A DNA stretch of 64,000 bases from Nocardia fluminea (GTDB lineage Bacteria > Actinomycetota > Actinomycetes > Mycobacteriales > Mycobacteriaceae). Shown in pieces: positions 26,615-35,908 of this stretch; the first letter of the stretch is position 1, and every line of letters begins with the position of its first letter. The position numbers and the translations under genes were made by a program. The DNA lies in contig NZ_PJMW01000002.1 in NCBI RefSeq assembly GCF_002846365.1, forward strand, positions 1,550,001 through 1,614,000, written 5' to 3'. The notes under the pieces were generated by a model, which saw only the letters and a program-made list of their open reading frames with translations, had not been told where the DNA came from and ran no database searches.

Positions 26615-27496
26615 TCAGCTCGGCCCTGACGCGACGCCTGCGACGACGGGGGCGAAGGCGGCGCGGTGGTCGGCTGCCCACGCGGCATAACCGCGGGCCG
26701 ACCGCCCGAGGGCTCGCTCGATGTCATCGGTGATCGTCTCGTTGTGGCCGTGCCGGACGAAGGACTGCCCGACGGCGGCGCCTTCGACGAAGGCGGGCGG
26801 CAGACCGGCCGCGGTCATGAAGGCACGGGTGTCACCCTCGGGGATGTCGGTCACCTCGATCGGGCGGCCGAGGATTCAGGCGAGGACGGCCGCCTGCTCG
26901 TGGCCGGACAGTAGTTCGGGGCCGGTGAGGGTGAGTATCCGGCCGGCGTGCGCCGGGGATCGCAACGCCGTGACGGCGACCGCCGCCACATCGCGTGGGT
27001 CGACCACTGGTTGGCGGCCCACACCGGTGAGATTCGGGACGGGGTGACCGGCCCGCAGCGGCTCGATCCAGCTGAAGGTGTTGGACGCGAAAGTGTTGGG
27101 GCGCAGAATCGTCCACTCCAGTCCCGAGTCGCGCACGGCCTGCTCCCCTGGCACATGCCAGGAACCCGGCACGCCGAGACGTGGGTCGCCGGTGCCGACA
27201 GCGGACAGCTTCACCACTCGCCGCACACCGGCCTCTATCGCGGCAGCGACCAGGTCGGCATCGGTGCCGGTGCCGTCCGGGCCGGGGACCCCGACGAGGA
27301 ACGCGGCCTCGGCGCCTGTCATGGCGGCCGCGAACGTTGCCGGGTCGCGGTAGTCGACCCGCACCACCTCGACCCCGGCGGGGAACCCGGCCCGCTCCGG
27401 GTCGCGAGTCGCCGCGCGAACCGCGACGCCTTCGGCTGCCAGCTGTCGGACGATGCCGCTTCCGATGGTGCCTGTCGCACCGGTGATCAGGATCAT
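26615..27496 (-). pseudogene. NmrA-like NAD(P)-binding protein gene with an in-frame stop
   Basis: From the ATG at 27496 the protein starts MILITGATGTIGSGIVRQLAAEG (NmrA/atypical SDR Rossmann loop) and continues normally (VRVDYRDPATFAAAM, GLEWTILRPNTF, VVDPRDVAAVAVTAL, GRILTLTGPELLSGHEQAAVLA). It then meets TGA at 26876-26878. Reading on in the same frame gives the expected C-terminus (ILGRPIEVTDIPEGDTRAFMTAAGLPPAFVEG) to a stop at 26615. A single CGA-to-TGA change (Arg in an ARILGRPI context) would explain it. The product would lose ~87 residues. A divergent AraC regulator follows. Confidence 0.75.
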
Positions 27497-27581
27497 GCAA
27501 CGAGCATGGCCGCCGGGCTGCCTGCGAATATAGGAGAAATCGGCACGGACATCCCGGCCCGCGCCGCCTACAGTCGACCTG

Positions 27582-28373
27582 GTGGAGTATCTGACCTCGG
27601 CGCACCTCGAGACGCCCGTGACGACACCGGAATCGTTGCGCCCGTGGCTCACCGAACTCACCAGCACGCCGCTGTTCGACGACCTCGCCCAGCCGTTCGC
27701 GCATCCGCCCGTCGCGACGACCACGGTCGTCCTGCGCACCGAGAAGTCCGGTCGCGGTAGTGCGTTCGTTGTCGGCGCGCAGACGAAAGCGTCCTACTCG
27801 ATGCCGGATGAGCCTGCCGGGTGCGTGCGGCTGCGCCTGGCACCGGGTGTGACCCGCCAGCTGCTCGGCGTCACCGCCGGCGAACTCACCGACCGCGTTC
27901 TACAACTCGGCGAATTGCCGGGTCCGCTGGGCGGTTTCGCGGCAGCACTGACAGGTGTGTCTGCCGCACAGGCGATCACCGATCTGGAAGACCTGCTGCC
28001 GCGAAGTGTCTCGGAATCCGATACCGACAGAGCGCACCGGATCGTGCTGCGCGAGGCCATCTCGGCGCTCACCGCCGACAACGCCCCCGCACTCTCCGAA
28101 CTCACCGCGCGCCTCGCTGTCAGCGAGCGGCAGCTGCGCAACGTGTTCACCACGGGAATCGGACTGTCCCCCAAGCACTTCGCTCGCATTCAACGCCTGC
28201 GCCGGGTCCTCGCCCACGCGGGCGGCACTCCGTGGTCACACCTCGCGGCGAGCACCGGCTACTACGACCAGTCCCACCTCACGGCCGACTTCCGCACCCT
28301 CATGGGCGTCCCACCCGCCGCGTACCTTCGCGGCGAGCTGCCGATACCAGCGCCCTGCCGGATTCCGCGCTGA
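27582..28373 (+). CDS. AraC-family transcriptional regulator
   Basis: 263 aa from a GTG at 27582. The N-terminal ~150 residues look like a DUF6597-type sensor (LTSAHLETPVT, VRLRLAPGVTRQLLGVTAGELTDRVLQL). The C-terminal AraC double HTH is clear (LSELTARLAVSERQLRNVFTTGIGLSPKHFARIQRLRRVLAHA; HLAASTGYYDQSHLTADFRTLMGVPPAAYL). It is divergent from the NmrA-like gene, 85 bp apart, a frequent regulator-target layout. The target is now broken. Confidence 0.9.
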   Translation: MEYLTSAHLETPVTTPESLRPWLTELTSTPLFDDLAQPFAHPPVATTTVVLRTEKSGRGSAFVVGAQTKASYSMPDEPAGCVRLRLAPGVTRQLLGVTAGELTDRVLQLGELPGPLGGFAAALTGVSAAQAITDLEDLLPRSVSESDTDRAHRIVLREAISALTADNAPALSELTARLAVSERQLRNVFTTGIGLSPKHFARIQRLRRVLAHAGGTPWSHLAASTGYYDQSHLTADFRTLMGVPPAAYLRGELPIPAPCRIPR

Positions 28374-28402
28374 GTCGGCCCCGGCGGGCATCGACACCGC
28401 AC

Positions 28403-28432
28403 GCGACCGTGACCCGCACGGGCTCCGGTCGC
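28403..28432. terminator. Hairpin between convergent AraC and OsmC genes
   Basis: GCGACCG / CGGTCGC (28403-28409, 28426-28432) with an inner CCCG/CGGG pairing. No T-run follows, so it is a possible GC-type terminator only. Confidence 0.35.
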
Positions 28433-28434
28433 GA

Positions 28435-28956
28435 TCACGATGCCGGGGCGCTCACGACCCGGATCGTCGGTGGATGGCGCAGGCTCTGACCGACCACGCA
28501 GTAGCGCTCGGTGAGTTCGCCGAGCTTGACCAGGGCGGCGTCGTCGACGGCAGCCGAGGTGGTGACGGTGATCGTCACGGTGATCGGCGAAACCCCGACC
28601 TCCGCGGTCCGATCGATGCCCAGCGTGCCGGTGGCGTCGAAGGACCCCGCCGCCTCGACCTCGGCGCCGGTGACGGGCAGGCCCATCGCGGTGGCGACGC
28701 TGCGGCAGGTCACCCCGGCGCAGGCCGCCACCGCCTCGAGCAGCATGTCACCCGAGCAGGCGTCGGCGCCGTCACCGCCGGTGGCACGGTGCAGGCCCGC
28801 GCGAACCGGGCCCGCGAAGGTCCGCACCGTGCAGGTGATGCCGGGGTCGGCGAACGAACCGGCGCCACGCAGGGCGGTGACCGCGGCGGCCGGGTCGTCC
28901 CGGTAGCGCTGTTTCACCGAAGCTTGCAGGGCCTTCAACTCCGCCGCGGAGGTCAT
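28435..28956 (-). CDS. OsmC-family protein
   Basis: 173 aa from the ATG at 28956. OsmC/YhfA fold with the two reactive Cys: CSGDMLLEAVAACAGVTCRSVATAMGLPV carries the central helix Cys, with C in VRTFAGPVRAG...ADACSG as the first. The C-terminal strand ends KLGELTERYCVVGQSLRHPPTIRV. Members reduce organic hydroperoxides or bind thiol reagents in the cytosol. The gene precedes the acyltransferase in no obvious operon. Confidence 0.85.
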   Translation of the reverse strand: MTSAAELKALQASVKQRYRDDPAAAVTALRGAGSFADPGITCTVRTFAGPVRAGLHRATGGDGADACSGDMLLEAVAACAGVTCRSVATAMGLPVTGAEVEAAGSFDATGTLGIDRTAEVGVSPITVTITVTTSAAVDDAALVKLGELTERYCVVGQSLRHPPTIRVVSAPAS

Positions 28957-28989
28957 CTCTCGAGCGTATGCCCGCACGAGGGCGAAATG

Positions 28990-29751
28990 TCAGCCCTCGT
29001 TCTCCTGCTTCTTCTCGGCCTTGCGAGCGAAACGCTCGGCCGCTTCGGCTTCGTCGAGGGCAGTTGCCTCCTCGAGCGAGGGGGCACTGCCACCGAGCCG
29101 CTTGGGAACCCAGTAGGCGCCGGGCTCGTGTTCGTAGGATTCTTGCAGGTCGGCGAGCATTTCCTGCATGGTGGAGCGGAGCCGGGCGGTGAGATCGGCG
29201 GCCGGTTCGTAGGGCTGGATGGGGGTGCCGACGGCGATCGAGATGGGGGTGTTGGTGCGGCCGAGTCGCTTGGGGAAGCCCTTGGTCCAGACGCGCTGGG
29301 CACCCCAGATGGTGATCGGGATGATCGGAACATCGGCTTCCAGCGCCATACGGGCCGCGCCGGACTTGAATTCCTTGATCTCGAAGCTGCGGCTGATCGT
29401 GGCCTCGGGGTAGACGCCGACCAGCTCACCGTCGCGCAGGTACTGCACCGCCGATTCGTAGGAGTCCGCGCCCGCGGTGCGGTCGACCGGGATGTGCTTG
29501 AGGGTGCGCATGATCGGACCGGAGATCTTGTTGTCGAACACCTCCTGCTTGGCCATGAACCTGATGTAGCGACGCGGGGTGCGCACAGGCAGACCGGCGT
29601 AGGTGAAGTCCATGTAGCCGGTGTGGTTGACCGCCAGCACGGCGCCGCCGGTGGCAGGAATGTTTTCCGCCCCCTTGACGGTGAACTTCAGTCCTTCGAG
29701 GAAGAACAGGGTTCGGGCCACGCCGATGATCGAGAAGTAGAGGGGTTCCAC
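28990..29751 (-). CDS. 1-acyl-glycerol-3-phosphate acyltransferase (PlsC family)
   Basis: 253 aa from a GTG at 29751 (VEPLYFSIIGVARTLFF). PlsC motifs: HX4D as VNHTGYMD, motif II around YIRFMAKQEVF, motif III as VGVYPEATIS, motif IV VPIIPITIWG. A Lys/Glu-rich tail ends the protein. It transfers acyl groups to lysophosphatidate or a related glycerolipid at the inner membrane. From memory, Rv3814c-Rv3816c are acyltransferases at the same place in the conserved order. Confidence 0.9.
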   Translation of the reverse strand: MEPLYFSIIGVARTLFFLEGLKFTVKGAENIPATGGAVLAVNHTGYMDFTYAGLPVRTPRRYIRFMAKQEVFDNKISGPIMRTLKHIPVDRTAGADSYESAVQYLRDGELVGVYPEATISRSFEIKEFKSGAARMALEADVPIIPITIWGAQRVWTKGFPKRLGRTNTPISIAVGTPIQPYEPAADLTARLRSTMQEMLADLQESYEHEPGAYWVPKRLGGSAPSLEEATALDEAEAAERFARKAEKKQENEG

Positions 29752-29955
29752 AAGTACGCAAGCGTAGTCGTAGATCGCCGTGTCGGCAGGGGTGCCGTGG
29801 GTGGGGGCGGCCACCGTAGAATCGCGGCGTTCACCGGCGCGGCGAATCCGCTTCGCGCACACCGGTCTACACCCGGCGAGTCCGCTCGCCCCGGCAGTCA
29901 CTTCCCCGCCGACCTCGCAGGCGGGTGCCCGACCCAGGAATCGAGGAACGTCGTA

Positions 29956-30849
29956 GTGGAACGCGCCCAGCTTGCCCCGACCCGCCCGCACCGCGCCTAC
30001 GCGCTGGTCACGGGACTGTCCGTCGCCGCGGCCCTGGTCGCCGGGTGCGATTCGGTGTCCGGGATCCCGGGCGATCCGATCGGGGACACCACTACCGCGT
30101 CGACCACGCCCGCAGCCGCCCCGGCGACCACGGCGACCCAGGCCATCGCGCCCGGCGAACCGGCGCCGAACCGTCCACTGCCCGACGACGCGCCGCAGGT
30201 CGGCGCCGTCGCGGGCCACGCCGACGCCGTCGCCGCGGTGCGCCGCTGGGCCGCCGACCTACAGAACGGCACGGTGAAGGAACTCCAGGACAACTGCTGG
30301 ACCATCCCGCCTGCCACCGTCGCCGAGATGTACGCCGACCCCCAGTCGGTGCTGGCCGCCCTCACCGCACCGGGCACCGCCACCGCCGACGCCGTGACCT
30401 GGCGTAACCGAACTGTCACCGTCACCGTCGACCGCGAGTCCGTGGCGTCCGGATACGCCTGCGGCCGGGTGTCCGAGGCCGGCGTCGAGCCCGGTTACGA
30501 CGATGCCGACGCCCGCCACGCCGTTCGCCGCTACCTCGCCCGCGCTACCGGCAAACCGCTCAACGCGGCCGACATCGAAGCAGACCATCCGCTGACCTGC
30601 AAGGCCTCGCCCGCCACGTGGGATCCGGAGGGCACCGGCAACCCGGTAGCAGCCCCCTTGACAGGCGACTCGGGCAAAGTAGGCAATGTCACCTCCTACG
30701 CGGGCGAGGAGCTACGATCCGAGCAGGTTCGTGGCGACTACCTGGCAGTTCACGTCCCGGTGACCACCGCACCAGGGGGCACGCGGACGCGCACTTTCAC
30801 GGTTGTCGCGACCGCTGAGGGCTATTGCATCGGTGACGTAACGATTTAG
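29956..30849 (+). CDS. Secreted lipoprotein of unknown function
   Basis: 297 aa from a GTG at 29956 with GAGGAAC upstream. Signal ALVTGLSVAAALVAGC with a lipobox LVAGC, then a Thr/Ala/Pro linker. The globular part (~70-297) begins DAVAAVRRWAADLQNGTVKELQDNCWTIPPATVAEMYADP and carries several Cys (DNCWT, YACGR, LTCKAS, YCIGD) likely in disulfides. No family name can be given. It is divergent from the acyltransferase and upstream of the MBL-Rieske gene. Confidence 0.75.
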   Translation: MERAQLAPTRPHRAYALVTGLSVAAALVAGCDSVSGIPGDPIGDTTTASTTPAAAPATTATQAIAPGEPAPNRPLPDDAPQVGAVAGHADAVAAVRRWAADLQNGTVKELQDNCWTIPPATVAEMYADPQSVLAALTAPGTATADAVTWRNRTVTVTVDRESVASGYACGRVSEAGVEPGYDDADARHAVRRYLARATGKPLNAADIEADHPLTCKASPATWDPEGTGNPVAAPLTGDSGKVGNVTSYAGEELRSEQVRGDYLAVHVPVTTAPGGTRTRTFTVVATAEGYCIGDVTI

Positions 30850-30950
30850 CCACTACCCTGGTTGGCTGGTACGCCGAAGCAGTCAGGGGGCCTGAGGCGG
30901 TAGCTCGCCATCGATCCGGCGAATCAGATCCTGGTAGGAGGAAACAGCTC

Positions 30951-32486
30951 GTGCAGATCACCAGCGTCGGACATGCCGGCTTCCATATCCGAACCGAGGC
31001 AGGCACGATCCTGTGCGATCCCTGGGTGAACCCCACGTACTTCGCGTCGTGGTTCCCGTTCCCGGACAATTCCCGGCTCGACTGGGAGTCCCTCGGCGAT
31101 GTCGACTACCTGTACGTCTCGCACCTGCACCGCGACCACTTCGACGCCGCCCACCTGGCGAAGTACGTCAACAAGGACGCCACGATCCTGCTGCCGGACT
31201 ACCCGGTGCTCGACCTGCGCCGTGAGCTCGAGGCACTGGGGTTCACCAAGTTCTTCGAGACCGAGGACTCGGTCAAGCACACGATCACCGGGCCGAAGGG
31301 TTCGGTCGACATCATGATCGTCGCGTTGCGCGCCCCCGCCGACGGCCCGATCGGTGACTCCGGCATTCTCATCTCCGACGGTGAGACCACGTGTTTCAAC
31401 ATGAACGACGCCCGGCCGGTGGACATGGACGTCATCCACGACGCGTTCGGCGATATCGACATCCACCTGCTGCAGTACTCGGGCGCGATCTGGTACCCGG
31501 CCGTGTACGACATCCCGGCCCGGACCAAGGCCAACTTCGGCAAGCAGAAGCGTCAGCGCGGCATGGATCGTGCCCGTTCCTACATCGAGCAGGTCGGCGC
31601 GACCTGGGTGGTGCCCTCGGCCGGTCCGCCGGTGTTCCTCGACGCCGAGCTGCGCTACCTCAACGACGATCGCGGCGACGAAGGCAATATCTTCCCTGAT
31701 CAGATGGTGTTCCTCGATCAGATGAACATCCACGGCAACGAGGGCGGGATCCTGATGATCCCCGGTTCCGTCGCCGACGTGCGCGGCAAGGAACTCGACC
31801 TCACGCACCCGTTCGACCCGGATCGGATCTACGGCGACAAAGCCGCCTACATCGAGGAGATGGCGCAGCGTTTCGCGCCGGTGCTGGCCGCGGAGAAGGC
31901 GTCGTGGGAGACCGGCGAGGGTTCGCTGCTCGAGCCGCTGCGTGAGCTCTTCGAACCGATCATGAAGCAGAGCGCGCTGATCAGCGACGGCATCGGCTAC
32001 CCCGTCGGCCTGGTGATCGGCGAGGAGACCATCGTCCTGGACTTCCCGCACCGCACCGTGCGCGCGCCGCTGGAAGGCGAAGGCCGCTACCGCTACGGCT
32101 TCCGCATCGCCCCCGAACTGGTGCGCACCGTGCTGCGCGACAACGAGCCGGACTGGGTGAACACGATCTTCCTGTCCACCCGCTTCCAGGCGTGGCGCAT
32201 CGGCGGCTACAACGAGTTCCTCTACACCTTCTTCAAGTGCCTCACCGACGAGCGCATCGCCTACGCCGACGGCTGGTTCTCCGAGGCACACGACGATTCC
32301 GCCGTCACCGAACTCGACGGCTGGGAAGTCCAGCGCCGCTGCCCCCACCTCAAGGCCGACCTGTCCAAGTTCGGTGTGGTGGAAGGCAACAACCTCACCT
32401 GCAACCTGCACGGCTGGCAGTGGGACCTGGAATCGGGCCGCTGCAAGACCTCCAAGGGCCACGAGCTGCGCTCGCGCAAACTCTGA
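30951..32486 (+). CDS. Metallo-β-lactamase-fold hydrolase fused to a C-terminal Rieske [2Fe-2S] domain
   Basis: 511 aa from a GTG at 30951 with AGGAGG upstream. The N-terminal MBL fold shows VGHAGFHI, DPWVNP and the metal motif SHLHRDHFD (HxHxDH). The C-terminus has a full Rieske site: RRCPHLKADL, 15 residues, then CNLHGWQWD (CxH...CxxH). UlaG/NapePLD-like MBL proteins hydrolyse phosphodiesters or lactones; the Rieske cluster suggests electron transfer. CMP-Neu5Ac hydroxylase combines the same two folds in the opposite order. From memory Rv3818 is the mycobacterial counterpart. The substrate is unknown. Confidence 0.88.
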   Translation: MQITSVGHAGFHIRTEAGTILCDPWVNPTYFASWFPFPDNSRLDWESLGDVDYLYVSHLHRDHFDAAHLAKYVNKDATILLPDYPVLDLRRELEALGFTKFFETEDSVKHTITGPKGSVDIMIVALRAPADGPIGDSGILISDGETTCFNMNDARPVDMDVIHDAFGDIDIHLLQYSGAIWYPAVYDIPARTKANFGKQKRQRGMDRARSYIEQVGATWVVPSAGPPVFLDAELRYLNDDRGDEGNIFPDQMVFLDQMNIHGNEGGILMIPGSVADVRGKELDLTHPFDPDRIYGDKAAYIEEMAQRFAPVLAAEKASWETGEGSLLEPLRELFEPIMKQSALISDGIGYPVGLVIGEETIVLDFPHRTVRAPLEGEGRYRYGFRIAPELVRTVLRDNEPDWVNTIFLSTRFQAWRIGGYNEFLYTFFKCLTDERIAYADGWFSEAHDDSAVTELDGWEVQRRCPHLKADLSKFGVVEGNNLTCNLHGWQWDLESGRCKTSKGHELRSRKL

Positions 32487-32500
32487 ACCTTGAACCGGGG

Positions 32501-32537
32501 ACGGCGGCCGAGGTAGCTTGAGTTCGGGGGCCGCCGT
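32501..32537 (+). terminator. Hairpin after the MBL-Rieske gene
   Basis: ACGGCGGCC (32501-32509) pairs with GGCCGCCGT (32529-32537). There is no T-run; this is a candidate GC-rich terminator or mRNA-processing hairpin before the DUF4242 gene. Confidence 0.45.
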
Positions 32538-32589
32538 TCCGGCCGGTGACCCGCGTGGTGCCGCCGGAGCACGATGAAGGGCACAATCG

Positions 32590-32859
32590 ATGCCGGTTTT
32601 CATGGTGGAGCGGCACTTCGCCGAACAGCTCGAGGTCGCCCCGGAGACAGCCGAGGAGATCAACCGGATCAACGACGAGGCTGGGGTGCGCTGGCTGAGC
32701 TCCTTCCTGTCCTCGGACAAGCGCAAGACGTTCTGTCTCTACGAGGCCGACAACGTCGACGCGATCCGCGCCGCGGCGGTTCGAGCCGGAATCCCGGCCG
32801 ACGCGATCATGGAACTGTCCGGCACGATCGCGCCGGACGGCACCTTCGCCGCGATGTGA
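32590..32859 (+). CDS. DUF4242 (SCO4226-type nickel-binding) small protein
   Basis: 89 aa. The pattern PVFMVERHFAEQLEVAPETAEEINRINDEAGVRWLSSFLSSDKRKTFCLYEADNVDAIRAAAVRAGIPADAIMEL matches DUF4242 proteins, ferredoxin-like homodimers. S. coelicolor SCO4226 in this group binds nickel through His/Glu residues. Here the candidate ligands are the E-x-H of VERHF plus a Cys in TFCLY. The function is otherwise unknown. Confidence 0.8.
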   Translation: MPVFMVERHFAEQLEVAPETAEEINRINDEAGVRWLSSFLSSDKRKTFCLYEADNVDAIRAAAVRAGIPADAIMELSGTIAPDGTFAAM

Positions 32860-32873
32860 CCAGCTTTCGCGTC

Positions 32874-35786
32874 CTAGAGCAGCCCGTGCTCGGTGGCGAA
32901 GATCGCGGCCTTGGTCCGATTGGGTGCGGCGGTCTTGATCAGGATGCTGCGCACGTGGTTGGCGGCGGTATTGGCGCTGATGAACAGCCGCTCCCCGATC
33001 TCCCGGTTGGACAGGCCCTCGGCCACCAGGCGGAGTACGTCGACCTCACGCTCGGTAAGTCCGTTCGGCAGCGGTACGCGGTCGGTGTGGGGCGCCGGGT
33101 CCGCGTCGAGATCGCGCAGGATGCGGCGGTGCCCGATGCGCCGCGCCAGCGCGCGGGCTTCGGTGACGAGATCGGCGGCGGACGGTCCCGCCACGGCGTC
33201 GGGGTAGCGCAGCCGGTGCCTGCTCCAGGCGGCGAGCGTCTCGGCCTGATGGGTCACCGCGCCCATCCGCCGGTCCATGGCAAGGGCGCGCTCGAAGTGC
33301 CGGTCGGCGGTGTCCGCACCGAGCACGGAGTCGAGTTCGGCGAGGTAGCGGTCCGCACTGCCGAACACCGCGACGCTCGCGCCCGCCATCAGGTTGGCCC
33401 CGGCGTATTCGGCCAGCAACGGTCGCAGCGTCGTCGCCACCCCGGTGTCGTCGAGCAGGACCGCCGCCTCGGTCGCGAAAGCCAGCACTCCGGGCCATTG
33501 CGCGCCGGACCGGTAATCACCGAGCCCGGCGCACAGGTGGGTCAGCACGCGGGCGGCGGGCGCCGGCATCTCGAGTTCGGTGTAGAGGGCCAGCAGGCCC
33601 GGCAACCAGTGGTCGTCGAAACTCTCGTCGCCGGTGATGAGCGGGCGGACCTGTTCCAGCCCGCCGGTGACCCGCCGGAGCATGAATTGCTGCACGCCCC
33701 ATGACCCTTCGGTGCCGCCGCCGAACTCGTGGGTGAACTGGTCGTCGAGCCAATCGCTGATGCGCGCGGTGCCGGCGAAGTCGCCGACCGCGTACCGATG
33801 CGCGCACCGCGAGCACCCGGCGACATAGCGGAAGAACGGCTGCCCGCGGGCCAGCGCCAGCTCGGTCAGATCACGCTGCGCACTGCTCCAGGCGGTTTCG
33901 TCGCCGAGGATGTAGGCGAAGACCGCGCGGTGGAAGGCGGCCGGCCCACGGTGGTCGTCATCACCGAGCCGGGACCCGATCTCGTTGAGCTCGATCGCGC
34001 GAGCCAGTAGCTCCGGTGCCAGGTCGGGGCGCAGGCCCTGCCACAGCGTCGTACTCAGGGCATGGGCGAGCAGTTCCTCGTCGCCGAGAGTTCTGGCACG
34101 CGCGAGGGCGTCCTCGCCGATGCGGCGAGCCCGCTCGGAATCGCCGGTGAACGCGGCCGCGCGTCCCATACTCGCGCGAGCGCGTACCGACAGTGGATCG
34201 CCGGGGTCCAGCCCGGCGGCGGCCAGTGCCTCGCGCAACATCGCCAGCGAGCGTTGGCCATTCGCGGAGGGACGCCACGACGTGTCCTCGTGTCCGATGG
34301 CGGCTGTCAATCGGACCCGGGGGTCCACGTCCGTGGCCAGATCCTCGTACAGCGAACGGGCCGTGGGGAAGTCACCACCGTGCATGTGACAACGCGCCGC
34401 CGCCGAGAGGAGTTCGGCGCGGCTCGGGCCTCGCGCGAGATGTACCTGCGCCGCGCGCTCGTACAGGATCGCGGCCTCGCGGTGGGCGATTCCGCGCTCG
34501 GCCTGGCGGGCCGCGAGAACGAGATAGCGCACCGCCTCGTCCGCGTATCCGAGCGCGCGGGCCCGGAAGTAGTGGTGGGCGAGCGCGACGACTTGCGACG
34601 GATCCCGCGCTTCGATGGCCCGCGCCACCCGAGCGTGCGCGGCCGCGAGATCACTGGCCGACATCCCGTCGAGCACGGCCTGCCGAGCCAAGGCGTGGGC
34701 GAATCGGTACTCCCCGTCCACGGCACCGGCGACGAGAAGTCCGGCCCGTACGCCGAAGTCGATCCCGGCGAGGACCTCGGTCGAGTCCAGCTCGTCGGCC
34801 AGGATCGCGGGATCGGCGACATCGCCGACCACCGCGGCCAGCTCGATCACCCGCGCGTGGTCGGCGTCGAACGCCGCCAGCCTGCGGGCGAGGGCGTCCT
34901 GGACCGACCGGGGCGCGGCGACGCTCGATCGAATCGCGCCGAGGCCACCGCGATTCGCCAGGTCGTGCCAGTATTCCTGGAGGAAGAACGGATTCCCGCC
35001 GGTGTGATCGCGCAGGACCGGCGCGGCCGCTCTCGCCGCGCCGGGCGATACCCCGGCCGCCCGGACGAGGTAATCGGCCACGTCCTCGGTGCTGAGCCCG
35101 ACGAGGTCGATCCGGGCGACGCCGTCGAGGCGGTGCAGATCGGCGAGGGCGAAGCTGACCGCGTCGGTGCGGTCCGGGGCGGTGGTGCGGCGAGTCGCCA
35201 GCACCAGCAGTCGCTCACCCGCCGTCGACTCCACCAGATGCGACAGCATCGCCAGCGTCGGCTCCGGTGCCCAGTGCAGATCCTCGAGGACCAGCACCAG
35301 CGGTGCTCGCTCGGCGGTCGCCAGCAATACCCGCAACAAAGCGTCGAAGAGGGCGGGCCGCGAATCCGGTTCGCCGGGAACAGGTTCCGTCGGCGGCCAG
35401 TGCCGCCACACGTTCGCGGTCAGACGTCGCAGCGGGGCCGCCGCCGCGGGTGCGATGCCGCGCAGGACCTCCGGCGGTGTCTGGTCGAGTGCTTGTTCGA
35501 GGATCGCGACGAAGGGCCGGTAGGGGATGTCGAGGTCTTCGCGGCACGCACCCCACAGCACGGTGGCACCGTGCGTGCGCAGCGCCGCGGCGGCCTCGGC
35601 CACCAGCCGGGTCTTGCCGACGCCTGGCTCCCCGCCCACGAACACGACCTGTCGCCGGTCGCCCTCGACGGCCGCCCAGACGGCTTCGAGCCGCTCGACT
35701 TCCGCACGCCGACCGACGAAGTCCGTGCCGCTGCTCGGCGAAGCCGATTCCGTCACTTCTCGACCATAGCCGGGTTCGATGACCAT
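32874..35786 (-). CDS. LAL-type LuxR-family regulator with AAA+/STAND ATPase
   Basis: 970 aa. Residues ~20-300 are an AAA ATPase (Walker A GGEPGVGKT, Walker B LVLVLEDLHW), followed by ~550 residues of TPR-like helices (repeated ALA/AR-rich pairs). The last ~65 residues are a LuxR HTH (LTEREVDVLRLVAEGLSNREIGERLFISANTAANHVRSILIKT). Large ATP-binding LuxR regulators (MalT-like) integrate an inducer and activate neighbouring genes. It is divergent from the cupin/flavoprotein pair, which is the probable target. The start at 35786 is uncertain; a GTG at 35756 would shorten it by 10 residues. Confidence 0.92.
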   Translation of the reverse strand: MVIEPGYGREVTESASPSSGTDFVGRRAEVERLEAVWAAVEGDRRQVVFVGGEPGVGKTRLVAEAAAALRTHGATVLWGACREDLDIPYRPFVAILEQALDQTPPEVLRGIAPAAAAPLRRLTANVWRHWPPTEPVPGEPDSRPALFDALLRVLLATAERAPLVLVLEDLHWAPEPTLAMLSHLVESTAGERLLVLATRRTTAPDRTDAVSFALADLHRLDGVARIDLVGLSTEDVADYLVRAAGVSPGAARAAAPVLRDHTGGNPFFLQEYWHDLANRGGLGAIRSSVAAPRSVQDALARRLAAFDADHARVIELAAVVGDVADPAILADELDSTEVLAGIDFGVRAGLLVAGAVDGEYRFAHALARQAVLDGMSASDLAAAHARVARAIEARDPSQVVALAHHYFRARALGYADEAVRYLVLAARQAERGIAHREAAILYERAAQVHLARGPSRAELLSAAARCHMHGGDFPTARSLYEDLATDVDPRVRLTAAIGHEDTSWRPSANGQRSLAMLREALAAAGLDPGDPLSVRARASMGRAAAFTGDSERARRIGEDALARARTLGDEELLAHALSTTLWQGLRPDLAPELLARAIELNEIGSRLGDDDHRGPAAFHRAVFAYILGDETAWSSAQRDLTELALARGQPFFRYVAGCSRCAHRYAVGDFAGTARISDWLDDQFTHEFGGGTEGSWGVQQFMLRRVTGGLEQVRPLITGDESFDDHWLPGLLALYTELEMPAPAARVLTHLCAGLGDYRSGAQWPGVLAFATEAAVLLDDTGVATTLRPLLAEYAGANLMAGASVAVFGSADRYLAELDSVLGADTADRHFERALAMDRRMGAVTHQAETLAAWSRHRLRYPDAVAGPSAADLVTEARALARRIGHRRILRDLDADPAPHTDRVPLPNGLTEREVDVLRLVAEGLSNREIGERLFISANTAANHVRSILIKTAAPNRTKAAIFATEHGLL

Positions 35787-35908
35787 CGAGATAGTCCGAT
35801 CTGACCCCCTCCGCTACGGCGGCGATTCGGTCCGATCCGGTCAGGCGCTCGGCGCTCGTTCTCCCTAGCGTCAGAGGGACACAGCGCCCGCCGCCGAAGG
35901 AGCACATC

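Noticed and set aside
27955..30849. Single 964-codon plus-strand frame covering three genes
   Set aside because: Only the last ~297 codons (from the GTG at 29956) look like a real protein, a lipoprotein. The rest is antisense to OsmC and the acyltransferase.
34062..35804. 580-codon plus-strand frame opposite the LuxR gene
   Set aside because: No domain, atypical amino-acid composition, and fully antisense to a well-supported AAA-LuxR protein.
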